A stretch of DNA of 64,000 nt. Origin: Gymnorhina tibicen. Lineage: Eukaryota; Chordata; Aves; Passeriformes; Artamidae. Of this stretch, positions 38,480 through 48,150 are shown one piece after another. The translations under genes and the position numbers were made by a program. The stretch is taken from positions 100,166 through 164,165 of the forward strand of contig VXAZ01003894.1 of the NCBI GenBank assembly GCA_013399875.1, given 5' to 3'. The notes below the pieces were generated by a model. It was not told where the DNA came from. It searched no databases and worked only from the letters and a program-made list of their open reading frames with translations. Within the stretch, counting starts at the first letter, position 1; each line of letters opens with the position of its first letter.

Positions 38480-39924
38480 TGTGTTGATTTGGCACGGCCT
38501 GTTTTTTTGGTAGCCGGGGAGGGCCACAGAAGTGACTTCTGTGAGAAGCTGCTGGAAGCTTCCACCATGTCCAACAGAGCCAATCTTTGATGGCTCTGAA
38601 GACAGACATGGTGCTGGCCCAATTAGAGGGGTTGGTAATGCCTCTGTGATGACATATTTAGGAAGAAAATCAAAACAGCGTACGGGCGGCTTTTCCGCAA
38701 GGTGCCGCAGCCACCACCATCTCGATGCAGCCCGCAGCAAGCCTTCCCTGCCCGGCTGCCCCTAGCCAGCCGCGCCACGGGCAGAAGGGCAGAGGCGGCA
38801 GCGGCAGCTTCTCCTTCCTGGCACCCCCCATGAAGAGAGGTGTTAAATAGTGCCAGCGCCCTGGCGGCTGCCACTGCCTGCACAGTGGCAGCAGGGGCCA
38901 CGTGGCTGGCAGCGGAAACGTGGCGAGCAATTCCCCAACGTGGAAGCTAGATGAGATCAACCTCTTGGTGCTGCAGGATGCTGCAAGAATCTTTGAACTG
39001 GTGGAACTTGATAGCAGTGGTACCTATGGGCAGCAGTTTTCTTCTAATCAGAGAAGAGGAGGAAGTGAGGAAGTGTGAGGGAGAACAACATGGAGACACC
39101 AAGGTCAGTGGAATAAGAGGGGGAGGAGGTGCTCCAAGCGCTGGAGCCAAGATTTTTCTACAGGCCATGGTGAGGACTTTAATGAAGCAAGCTGTCCCCC
39201 TGCAACCCATAAAGTCCACGGGGGATGCAGAGATCCACTCGCAGCCCATGGGCAAAGTGCTTATGCTGGAGCAGGTGGATGCCAGAGAAAGCTGTAATCC
39301 AGTGGGAGACCTGAATAGAGAGAGAGGGTGCCTGCTTCCAGAGACAGAGGGCCATTGCTTCCAAACTAGAGCAGCCTATCCTTAGAAGACTGCACCCCAT
39401 GGAAGAGTGACCCACGCCACATCAGTTTTGGGAGGACTGTCTGCTCATGGGAGGGACTTACATTGCAGCAGTTTTGGCAGGACTGCTGCTCATGAGATTG
39501 GAGCCACGCTGGAGAAGTTCATGGAGAGCTGTCTCCTGTGGGAGAGACCCCATGATATAGCAGAGGAAAGACTCCTTTACCTGAGCAAACAGAAGAAGAT
39601 CTCAAGTGATGAACTGACCAAAACCCCCACGCCCTGTCTCCCTGCACTGTCAGTGGGAAGGAGGGAGGGGCTGGGGGTAATAAAGGTGTTTCAAAGGCTT
39701 ATTTTACTTCTCATTATCCTCCTCTGACTCTGTTAATAATAAATTTACTTTATACCTTTAAATTTGAACCTGTTTTGCCCTTAGAGTGTTTTCTCCCAGT
39801 CCTCATCTCAACTCATGAGCCCTTTGTTAATTTTTTCCTTCTCCTCTGCCCAGCTGAGAGCAAGAGAGGGTGAGCGAACAGCTTTCATGGGTGCCTGGCA
39901 TTTGGCCAGTGTCAAACCACAACA
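38480..39924 (+). mobile_element. ERVL-type solo LTR, plus strand (1445 bp)
   Basis: Begins tgtgttgatttgg and ends aaaccacaaca, giving TG...CA ends that are imperfect inverted repeats, with a 5-bp duplication (gggtt) on both sides. Its body matches the reverse complement of the LTR at 46071-47133 in many blocks, such as gagaagctgctggaagctt, ggtgctccaagcgctgga, and aataataaatttactttata near the 3' end. The AATAAA-like hexamer about 190 bp before the 3' end marks plus as the sense strand. A GC-rich stretch (about 38685-39030) is extra relative to the other copy. No internal proviral sequence adjoins it, so it is a solo LTR left by recombination. The 5-bp duplication fits ERVL, although some ERV1 groups also make 4-5 bp. 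Confidence 0.85.
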
Positions 39925-39929
39925 GGGTT
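39925..39929. repeat. Target-site duplication (right copy), gggtt
   Basis: Exact copy of 38475-38479, abutting the CA end of the LTR. Confidence 0.85.
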
Positions 39930-40172
39930 CTCCGCCATTTTAGTTTTCTCTTTGTTCCTGGGGTCTCTGAGAGATTTAGTTCTTTTGTAGCTAGTGATAA
40001 TTTACTGTTATTTTTTGCCTGTTGCTGTTTAATTTTTTAGTAAACTGCTATTTTTTCACTTCTCTCTACTCATACCTGTCTCTTCTTATTGGTGGACAGG
40101 GATTGGTTAAAACTAATGGGGAGGTAACCCATCTTAGAATGTTCGCCTCTTAAATTGTATTAAACCAAAACA
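39930..40172 (+). mobile_element. Possible 3' remnant of a second, older LTR
   Basis: The sequence resembles the U5 end of avian LTRs. It has ttttttagtaaactgctatt, then a pyrimidine-rich stretch, attggtggacagggattgg, cccatcttagaatgttcgcc, and ends aaaccaaaaca at 40172. Conventional CA-ended termini and TAAA-type signals are present, but the matching 5' end was not found. It may extend leftward through 37999-38474, with the 38480-39924 LTR nested inside it. Confidence 0.4.
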
Positions 40173-41124
40173 GATGTCATTATATATTATTATGAAGTGA
40201 TATTTGAGGGTAAAAACTCTATGAAAGTGGAAGGTTTTTTGCAAGATGCTTTCTCCTTCCCAATTGTTATTCAACTCACATAAGAACTACATGACTTGTC
40301 AGTACTTGTTCTAATTTCATGGTATTTTTAAAACTTTTTTTGAGGAAAACATATATCCTCACATACCAGATGATTCAGGAAAAAAAATCAAGATAATATT
40401 TCATATGCAGAAAAAACCTCTTTTGAATATTTTATAGAAATGAGCTGTGCTATTAGACACAGCCTCCCCCTCTTCCTCTGTTGGAGGACAGTTGGAGCAT
40501 TTCCAACCCTCAGCCTTGGTACATTGCTTAGAACACTTTTTTTAGCGAGCCAAAATTGCAGGCTTTTTCATTTGCAATTTACAAGTTATTTGCCAGAGTT
40601 AACCTCCAGCAAGTATTTTTAAAAAGCTTTTTTAAGAAATTATTTGCTTTTAATTGCTGCATAATGAAAGGCAGAATTCATATTTTCTTACTTAAGAATT
40701 ATTTACAAGAGTTTAGTAAAGACTTTCCAGTGTAGCTCACAGCACTTGCCTTCTCTTATTGCACCTAGAAGGAAAACAGGCTTTAGAGTCACTGCCTCAG
40801 ACTTTGACATATAATTTTTAAATGCCTAAGTCAGAGCAGCTATATGCCAGATGAGAAATTAAGCATCAGAAGACAGACAAATTTTAAAAGTCTAACCACG
40901 AGGAAGAAACCCACAGACTGACAATTACAGGATTCATAAAACATTCAAGTACATCTGAAAAACTGAAAATTCTCTAAAAGTTTCCCTAAATTATGTGGAT
41001 GGAGGTGTGCCAGGCAATTCTTCCATTAAAATATATAATTGTACAAGGTACAACATCCTTCCAGTTACCAAGCACAGTTTTGCATTGCTTTCCAAATCCA
41101 AGAATTTAAAAGTTAATTAAGTTT
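40173..41124. other. Intronic sequence without recognised features
   Basis: AT-rich, complex sequence between two LTR insertions. No coding frame or repeat with clear limits. Confidence 0.55.
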
Positions 41125-41129
41125 CTCAT
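41125..41129. repeat. Target-site duplication (left copy), ctcat
   Basis: ctcat directly precedes the TGTCTTGG start of the LTR and recurs at 42087-42091. Confidence 0.9.
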
Positions 41130-42086
41130 TGTCTTGGTTTGAAACACAGGTGTCTGCCAAGGAAGATGGGAACATGCCTTGGAATGGAGAATGTGACCCC
41201 CTTCCATCCGAATTATTATAACTTTGAAATTAAGGGGCTTTCAGGCAAAGACATGGGAAAAGGAATAACAGTTCTTTACTAGTATCTATGTGTATAACAA
41301 GGCAAACAAACAACAATGGCAGCAACAACAACCAAAAAGCCCAGAAAACCCAATGAAGTCTCTTCCCGCTCTTTAAGCGCTTTCCCCTCTGCTGTAGTTA
41401 CGGCCACAGCCGGCAGGGGCGCTGTTGGCTCCCGGCCGGGCAGGCTGGGTGCGATGAGTCCCCCGCGGCTGCAGGGGGCGCTGTGGCGCGAGCTCAGAGA
41501 CCACGCAATTACTGGCAGCTTGGCCGAGATGGGAAGTCACGGGCAGTAGCTGGTCATGATGACAGCTGGCAGCTGGCTACTGCGCAGAGGTGGCCTGTAC
41601 GGCAACACCCCACACGTTGGCTCTGGACCCAAGCAGCCAGGAAACAAAAAAAGAATTAAGCAGACTTGCAGTGCAGGAAAATCACAGTAGACCAGGATCT
41701 CGGAATGCAACACACAGGAGTGGCCATGCCAATACGTCGTGGGCAGAGGGTCCAGCAGGAGCCAGTCCTGATGTTTCAGCGCTGGTTCTGAGCTCCGAGC
41801 AGTAGTCAGGTGGCAGGGAAACCAGCAAACAGCTCCTTCCTCCTCTAAACCCAGAAACTGGACTGACCGAAAACCCAGCCCCAAAGCTCCAGGGGAGCCC
41901 CCTCACCTTTTCTATCCCATTATCGGTTGCAACCCACCCCACAGCCAGGGCCATTTCAATGGAGTGTTGTGACACTCAGCTACATCTTGTGTTTTCTTAA
42001 GTATCAGTAGTTATTGTTTCCTAGCAACACATGGGGCAAAATTCCATGAGGGCAAGAAACAAACGGAAAAATCTTAACCCCCAACA
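41130..42086 (-). mobile_element. ERVL-type solo LTR, probably minus strand (957 bp)
   Basis: Starts tgtcttggtttgaaacacag and ends aacccccaaca. The ends are TG...CA and the 5-bp target-site duplication ctcat is perfect. I recognise the first part (gtgtctgccaaggaa, cttggaatggagaatgtgac, ttactagta) as a common avian LTR family. On the minus strand an agtaaagaactg and an ATAATAATT stretch lie about 110-150 bp before the end, so minus is the likely sense strand, the same as POU6F2. The centre (about 41375-41500) is markedly GC- and CpG-rich. No internal region is attached. The intact ends and duplication suggest a moderately recent insertion. Different family from the LTRs at 38480 and 46071. Confidence 0.88.
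41411..41486 (+). promoter_or_regulatory. Two CTCF-like motifs inside the LTR
   Basis: cggcaggggcgctgttgg (41411-41428) and ggctgcagggggcgctgtgg (41467-41486) both carry the AGGGGCGC/AGGGGGCGC core of the vertebrate CTCF motif in the same orientation, about 56 bp apart. The second is close to the full consensus. Binding is inferred, not shown. In the sequence the sites sit in the CpG-rich centre of the LTR. Confidence 0.45.
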
Positions 42087-42091
42087 CTCAT
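42087..42091. repeat. Target-site duplication (right copy), ctcat
   Basis: Exact copy of 41125-41129 at the CA end of the LTR. Confidence 0.9.
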
Positions 42092-42098
42092 TTATGAG

Positions 42099-42144
42099 AT
42101 ACTTGTAACAATTTAAATTTAGGAAATACTTGTAACAATTTAAA
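42099..42144. repeat. 19-bp direct repeat beside the LTR
   Basis: atacttgtaacaatttaaa occurs at 42099-42117 and again at 42126-42144 without mismatch, starting eight bases after the right target-site duplication. It is a local duplication in host sequence, possibly slippage. Confidence 0.9.
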
Positions 42145-43944
42145 ATCCTTTCAGGTAACATTAAATCTACATTAATTCCTAAAAATTGGGATAAGTGCTA
42201 ATTCCCATTTGTACAGCAACAGTATTTTATCAGATGAAAATGGCTAACTTCTGAGGAAAAGTTAAAAAAAAACAAAATGTGTTAAATCTTTCTCTTCAGA
42301 GGAACTGAATCAACATATTAAGGTCCAGTTGTGTTATACTTAAGCAAGGATTGTAAGCATCCTGAAATCCATGTTTCTGACTGGGGCTTATATACAGCCA
42401 GCATCTTATGTTAACACATAGCTTTTAGATTGCATAGACTGTGTAACAGAAACATAAACAGAAGTAAATCTCTTGGATGTTCTTTAGAAATGAATGCATC
42501 ATTTGTCCATATTCCTATATGATATTTCTGTTAAAGCTAATCAGATGACATTTGGATGACTTGACACTAACCACAAAGGTATACTCAAGTTGATGAGGAC
42601 AATTGCATACCCACAGCCTGGGGAGCAGGAAGAGAAGACTACTGTGGAAGAATCCCACACTGACCTCATTTACCCATTCAGAGGTTAGGCCATACTCCAG
42701 CAAAGGACTGCAGCATACTCTGAACTTTAAGGGCGTAGCAGGGCTTTTCGCATACCAGCAGGGCTCAAAACTATTGTGACTAGAACATTATTGAAGCAGA
42801 TTCATTTGATCCTGACAGTATACAATTTGAAGATTGCTGTCATAGTAATTTTTAAGTATCAGAGGGTCCTAATGTACACATTTCAAGAAAATGTGTGTAG
42901 TGATATTAAAATATTACATAAAGCATAAAAATGGTGTATTGAATATTGTAATGAATATTTAATTAGCAAGTATCTTGTTTTGAAAGTTCTTGTTGCTCCT
43001 GAAGCAGTGAATGGTTACAGCAAAATGCAGGTACTACCAGAAAGCAAAAGGGAGCAATAAAAAGATATTCATCCTTGGAAGATGGGGTTCTTTAAACCAC
43101 TGAGAATGAGCATGTAGGTTTTGGAGCTGTTGGGGTTTTTTAACTTCCTTCATGGTACATTGGGTATTAGTCAATATATAGCTTTTGGAAGATAGATATT
43201 TTTTCCTTAATCTCTGTTCATCAAGATCATTCAGAGCAGATTTGGAATTGTTCTGTCTCCAGCACAGACTTTCTGTACCCGTAACTACCATAAACTCTCT
43301 AAGCGATACCAGTTAATGAAAAAATCCCTGTTGACTTCAGTAAAGCCAGGACTTTCATCCTTTTTCCACAGATATTTGTAAACAAGTGTAACAGATTTTG
43401 AGCTTGGCAATCTAATATAGTTGGATAGTTGCCCTGTGTTTTATTTAAACGAGTAAGTTTCTATTATGACATTCCTTATGCAGCAAGATAGGGTTTTCTG
43501 CTTCTACTTCTCTATCCTGAATTCATACTCGTTATGTAAACATTATTTCTACCAAGCTAAAAATAGGAGAGCTTTGGAACATGGGAGGACTCAGGTAAAC
43601 AAAAACAGTCCCTCATTAGCAAAGAATTTTTCTCAGCTGTAGGGGCAGAACCCTGCTAAAATAGTGATTATTTCTTTACCTTGGGACACGTTCAAAGCAC
43701 ATTGAATCTTGCCACAAACTTCAATGGATTTTTGGATTAGTCCTTAATTAGTATTTACATGTGGTCTGACTGCCTCATGATAAAGGTTTGTTTAGCAATA
43801 TTGATTATGGCATGTTTAGCAACAAAATCAGAACCATGTCCATGCATACAGCCCATGTTTTGAACAAGGTTCTGTATAAGTCAATGGGACTATGACATTC
43901 TACATTCTAGGTCTGTCTCCCTTGGTATAGGACTGAAGTACCCT
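42145..43944. other. Intronic sequence without recognised genes
   Basis: Complex AT-rich sequence. A short stretch at about 43323-43358 (tgttgacttcagtaaagcca) resembles a motif common in very old amniote repeats, but too little remains to assign. Confidence 0.5.
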
Positions 43945-45053
43945 TTAGCATAATCCTGGAAAAGCTGGCAGCCCATGGCTTGGACAGGTGCACCCTTCAC
44001 TGGGTTAAGAACTGGCTGGATGGCTGGGCCCAGAGAGTGGTGGTGAATGGTGCTGCATCCAGTTGGTGGCCAGTCACTAGTGGTGTCCCCCAGGGATCAG
44101 TGCTGGGCCCAGTCCTGTTTAAAATCTATAAATGATGATGTAGAGGAAGGGATTGAGTCTACCATCAGTAAATTTGCAGATGACACCAAGTTGGGTGTGA
44201 ATGTCAATCTGCTGGAGGGTAGGAGAGCTCTGCAGAGGAACCTGGACAGGCTGGATCCATAGGCCAAATCCAACGACATGAGGTTTAACAGACCAAGTGC
44301 CAAGTCCTGCACTTTGGTCACAACAGCCCCCTGCAGCACTACAGGCTGGGGACAGAGTGGCTGGACAGTGGCCAGGCAGAAAGGGACCTGGGGGTGCTGA
44401 CTGATAGCAGACTGACCATGAGCCAGCAGTGTGCCCACCATGGCCAAGAAGGCCAATGGCATCCTGGCCTGTATCAGGAATAATGTAGCCAGCAGGACTA
44501 GGGAAGTGATTCTTCCCCTGTACGCAGCACTGGTGAGGCCACACCTTGAGTACTGTGTCCAGTTCTGGGCCCCTCAATTTAGGAAGCATGTTGAGATGCT
44601 GGAGCATGGCCAGAGAAGGCCAACAAGGCTGGTGAAGGGTCTGGAACACAAGTCCCATGAGGAGCGGCTGAGGGAGCTGGGCTTGTTTAGCCTGGGGAAA
44701 AGGAGGCTCAGGGGAGATCTTTTCACTCTCTACAACTCTCTCAGAGGAGGTTGTAGCCAGATGGGGGTTGGTGTCTTATCCCTGGCAACCACAGACAGGA
44801 CAAGAGGACAGTCTTAAACTGTGGCAGGGGAGTTTTAAGCTGGATATTAGGAATAATTTCTTCACAGAAAGAGTGATTGGGCATTGGAATGGGCAGCCCA
44901 GGGAGGTGGTGGTGTCACCATCTCTGGAGGTGCTTAAGAAAAGACTGAATGTGGCAGTCTAGTTGACAAGGTGGTGTTAGGTCATAAGTTGGACTCAGTG
45001 ATCACAAAGGTCTTTTCCAACCTAGTTGATTCTGTGATTTCATGATTCTATGA
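43945..45053 (+). mobile_element. CR1 LINE, 5'-truncated, with reverse-transcriptase remnants (1.1 kb)
   Basis: The longest CR1 here. It enters within ORF2 (ctggcagcccatggcttgga) and runs through the 3' end to gattctgtgatttcatgattctatgaa. Translation gives the recognisable blocks [14 protein letters not shown] (reverse-transcriptase box 4), FADDTKLG (the F/YxDD catalytic box) and [13 protein letters not shown], followed by RNNFFTERVIGHWN near the end of ORF2. The blocks are in different frames, so it is inactive. Plus orientation, antisense to POU6F2. The octamer-like tail is degenerate (ATTCTGTG, ATTCTATG). The 5' limit is approximate. Confidence 0.92.
43975..44962 (+). pseudogene. CR1 ORF2 reverse-transcriptase remnant, frame-broken
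   Basis: The carboxyl part of the CR1 ORF2 polyprotein, which in intact elements combines an endonuclease and a reverse transcriptase for target-primed integration. Only the region from just upstream of reverse-transcriptase box 4 to the ORF end remains. A one-base loss after VLFK (about 44122-44130) shifts the frame before FADDTKLG. A stop follows LDRLDP (44263), and another shift falls near 44800. The endonuclease domain and the amino part of the reverse transcriptase are absent. Confidence 0.85.
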
Positions 45054-45626
45054 AGTGGACTATTTTATTGGGTTTTGCTAGAAAACAGCAAATACATAAT
45101 GAATTAATGCCCTGAACTCCATCTTCTGATACTGTTATGCCTGCAAAGGGGTAATACTGGAAAAACACCTGAAAGAGGATAATCTTCTAGACTGGAAACA
45201 GCACCTGGTAGAAACACAAAAATATGGAAGAGAATAGGTGCTTCAGAAGCTAAACACTACGCCATGTTTGCAAGCACACGTTAAGATCTGTGATCTAGTC
45301 TCTAAATGAGAAACACAGTGAAAAAGCAGCCTGCACAATTGCTTCTACAGAGCTACATTTTTTTACCTTTTGGGCTATCAGAGGACAATGGAAGTCTCCC
45401 ACAGAGCACTGCTGATATCCTGCCCAAGCTCCACACTGGAATTGATGCAATCCTTTAAACTCCACTGGCAACACATTCTTTACTTCCATATACACACTGT
45501 CAGGTAAAATTGCTAGGCTCAACTGCATATTTTTCCATTTCATCTTACAGGTAACTGAAGGGCTCAGAAGCAGAAGAATGTTTCATTTGTAAAACACTTC
45601 AGAATATATAAGTACACTGAAGAGAG
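45054..45626. other. Gap between two tail-to-tail CR1 copies
   Basis: About 570 bp of unrelated sequence separates the 3' end of the plus-strand CR1 from the 3' end of the minus-strand CR1. A minus-strand frame at 45295-45543 has no recognisable family. Confidence 0.55.
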
Positions 45627-46070
45627 ATTCATAAAATCAGGTGAGCTGTAAGGGACCCATCAGGATCATCAAGTCCAACTCCTGGCCCTGTACAGAACAG
45701 CCCCAAGAGTCACACCATGTGCCTGAAAGTGTTGTCCAAATACTTCTTGAGATCTGTCAGGCTTGATGCTGTGACCACTTCCCTGGGGAGCCTGTTCCAG
45801 TGCCCAAACACCCCCTGAGTGAAGAACCCTTTCCAGACATCTAACCTAAACTCCCTCTCACTCAGCTTCTTGCAATTTCATCAAGTCTTCTCACTGTTCA
45901 GGAGAGTGAAGAGATCAGTGCCTGTCCCTCCACTTCCCCTTGTGAGGATGTTGAAGAGCGCAAAGAGGTCTCTCCTCATTCTCTTCTTCTCCAGGCTGAA
46001 CAGACCAAGTGACCTCAGGCGCTCCTTATACAGCTTCCCCTCAAGGCCCTTCACCATTCTCATGGCCCTC
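45627..46070 (-). mobile_element. CR1 LINE, 3' part (interrupted by an LTR)
   Basis: The reverse complement is CR1: gatcatcaagtccaactcct, tggggagcctgttccagtgc, aagaggtctctcctcattct, and ctccaggctgaacagaccaa all appear in order on the plus strand. The copy is interrupted at 46070 by the LTR at 46071-47133 and resumes at 47134. It is a different CR1 subfamily from the neighbour at 43945. Sense minus, same as POU6F2. Confidence 0.92.
46066..46070. repeat. Target-site duplication (left copy), ccctc
   Basis: ccctc of the CR1 sequence immediately before the LTR start. The duplicate is at 47134-47138. Confidence 0.85.
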
Positions 46071-47133
46071 TGTAGTGGGTTGATGCCAGCTGGATGCCAG
46101 ATACCCACCAAAGCCACTCTGTCACTCCCCTCTGCAGCTGGACAGAGAGAAAATATAATGAAGGGTTCATGAGTTGAGACAAGGACTGGGAGAGATCACT
46201 CCCTAAACACCACCATGGGCAAAACAGGCTAGAATTAAAGATATCAGTTGAATTTATTACTAAGAAGATCAGAGCAGGATAACTGGAAGTAAAATAAAAC
46301 CTTAACACCTTCCCCCCACCCCTCCCTCCTTCCCAGCTCTACCTCCTTCCCCAGCAGGGCAGGGAGATAGAGAATGGGGGTTATGGTCAGTTCCACTGTT
46401 TTTTCTGCTGCTCAGGCAGAGGAGTCCTCCCCCTGCTACAGCATTAGGTTCCTTCCATGGGAAATAATTCTCCATGAACTTCTCCAACATGAGTCCATCT
46501 CATGAGCAGCAGCTCCCTGTGAACTGCTGCCATGTGAGTCCATCCCACAGGCAACAGTCCTCCCCAAACTGCTGCAGCGTGTGTCACTCTTCCACAGGGT
46601 GCAGTCCTTTAAAGACAGGCTACTCCAGAGTGGGGTCCTCTCTCAACGGGCCTCCCATGGGCTCACAGCCTCCTCTCAGGCATTCACCTGCTCTGGCACG
46701 GGCTCCTTCATGGGCTGCAGGTGGATCCCTACATCCCCATGGACCTCCATGGGCTGCAGGGGTGCAGCTGCCTCACCATGATCCGCACCACAGCCTGAAG
46801 GGGAATCCCAGATCCACTGCCTGGAGCACCTCCTCCTCCTCCTTCTTCACTGACCTTTGTGTCTGCAGAGTTGTTCCCCTCACGTATTCTCACTCCACTC
46901 TTCTCTGGATGCAATTACTTCTGCACAGTAACTCTTTTTTTCCCCTTTCCTCTTAAAACTGTTATCACAGAGATGTTACCACCATTTCTAATTGGCCCAG
47001 CCTTGACCACATCTGTCTTTGGAGCTACAAGGGATAGGCTCTGCCAGACATTGACGAAGCTTCCAGCAGCTTCTCACAGGAGACACCCCTGTAGGCCCCC
47101 ACAACCAAAGCTTGGTCATGTAAACCCAATACA
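46071..47133 (-). mobile_element. ERVL-type solo LTR nested in CR1, minus strand (1063 bp)
   Basis: The plus strand begins tgtagtgggttgatgcc and ends aaacccaataca. TGTAGTGGG and the complement of the end (TGTATTGGG) form near-perfect terminal inverted repeats, and the CR1 target ccctc is duplicated on both sides. The family is the same as 38480-39924, in opposite orientation. On the minus strand agtaataaattcaact near 46255 supplies an AATAAA signal about 185 bp before the 3' end, so minus is sense. No internal viral genes remain: it is a solo LTR. It is younger than the CR1 it split. Confidence 0.92.
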
Positions 47134-47225
47134 CCCTCCTCTGGATGCTCTCTAATAGCTTCATGTCTTTTTTATATTTTGGTGACCTAAACTGCACACA
47201 CTTCTCAAGGTGAGGCAGCACTGGT
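47134..47225 (-). mobile_element. CR1 LINE, continuation after the nested LTR
   Basis: After the second ccctc copy the CR1 resumes: ctctggatgctctctaatag, cttcatgtcttttttatatt, aactgcacacacttctcaag, gtgaggc. Joining 46070 to 47139 restores a continuous CR1 reading. The fragment fades out by about 47225, the 5' truncation. Confidence 0.85.
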
Positions 47226-47879
47226 ACAGATTCTTTAAGAAAGACATACTGACATAATACTATTCAAGCATAAGCCCCTTTGATATAGAAGTCTTCTACA
47301 AGTGAAGGGCATTGTAGTAAGTCCAACACACATTCTGTTGAGAAGAAAGCTTGTTAGCAATACTGTAATGCAATACTTGATTAACCACAGCAAAGGATAG
47401 AGTCTCAAATTAATCCAGTTTTTGCCTGTGATTTCATTTAGCCTAAAAGGAATCTCGTAGTATGAAGCTGTAGTATGAAAGCTGAGGTTTGAGGATGCAT
47501 CTGGCTTTCTCATCTTTGCAGCTTAATGTCAAAACCTTCGTCAGGCTGTTGGGAAAAAGAATCCAAAATGAAAAAGATTAAACCTATACCCACATATGCA
47601 CTGGCAGAATAATTATTTCTCTGTTCCTTCTTTTAGAAACACCTTTCAAAGCTCTCCAATAATGTCCTACTTTTTCATCTGTTGTCTGTCTTTCTTCTTT
47701 GAAGAAAAGTTTTCCACCTATCAAACATCAGTTGGTTTGTTGGGGGTGGGAGGGGGTGGTCATGGTTCAGCCTTTAAACCATAATCCATGAGAAAGACAC
47801 TACCAAAACTAAAGAAAATGAACCACACACTTTTTCCAAACTTGAACTAATTGACATGGAACTTCTTGTGGTTTTGTTT
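47226..47879. other. Intronic sequence without recognised features
   Basis: Complex sequence between two minus-strand CR1 fragments, with a short G-rich run ttgggggtgggagggggtgg near 47739-47760. Nothing coding. Confidence 0.5.
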
Positions 47880-48150
47880 ATGGCCATCCCTCCTTGTCCT
47901 GCCACTGATCACCATGGAAGAGTCTGGCACCATCTTCTTGGCAATTTCCTTTGAGATATTTCTATGCATTAGGCCCAGCTTCCATAGTCTCTCCTCGTAA
48001 GAGAGATGCTCCAGACCTCTGATTATCTTTGTGGCCTTCTGCTGGACCCTCTCCTTGTCTTTCTTGTACTGAGAAACCTAGAACTGGACACAGTACTCCA
48101 GATGTGGCCTCACTACGGGGAGTCTAGGGGCAGGATCACCTCCCTTGGAC
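47880..48150 (-). mobile_element. CR1 LINE fragment
   Basis: Plus-strand blocks that are reverse-complement CR1: ctccttgtcctgccactgat, catggaagagtctggcacca, gtaagagagatgctccagac, ctgctggaccctctccttgt, and ctggacacagtactccagat followed by gtggcctcac. There is no 3' tail: the copy starts at the end of the ORF2 region, so both ends are eroded. Sense minus. Confidence 0.9.

Noticed and set aside
38105..38590. 161-codon plus-strand frame
   Set aside because: It crosses the boundary into the LTR at 38480 and has no recognisable domain. The Cys/Phe/Leu-rich translation is typical of random G/T-rich DNA.
44119..44658. 179-codon open frame on the minus strand, the longest in the window
   Set aside because: It lies antisense within the CR1 element at 43945-45053. 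The CR1 sense frames explain the composition, and the translation resembles no protein.
46474..46956. 160-codon plus-strand frame rich in Ser, His and Pro
   Set aside because: Entirely within the minus-strand LTR at 46071-47133. LTRs are non-coding, and its repeated wording reflects the LTR's internal low-complexity repeats.
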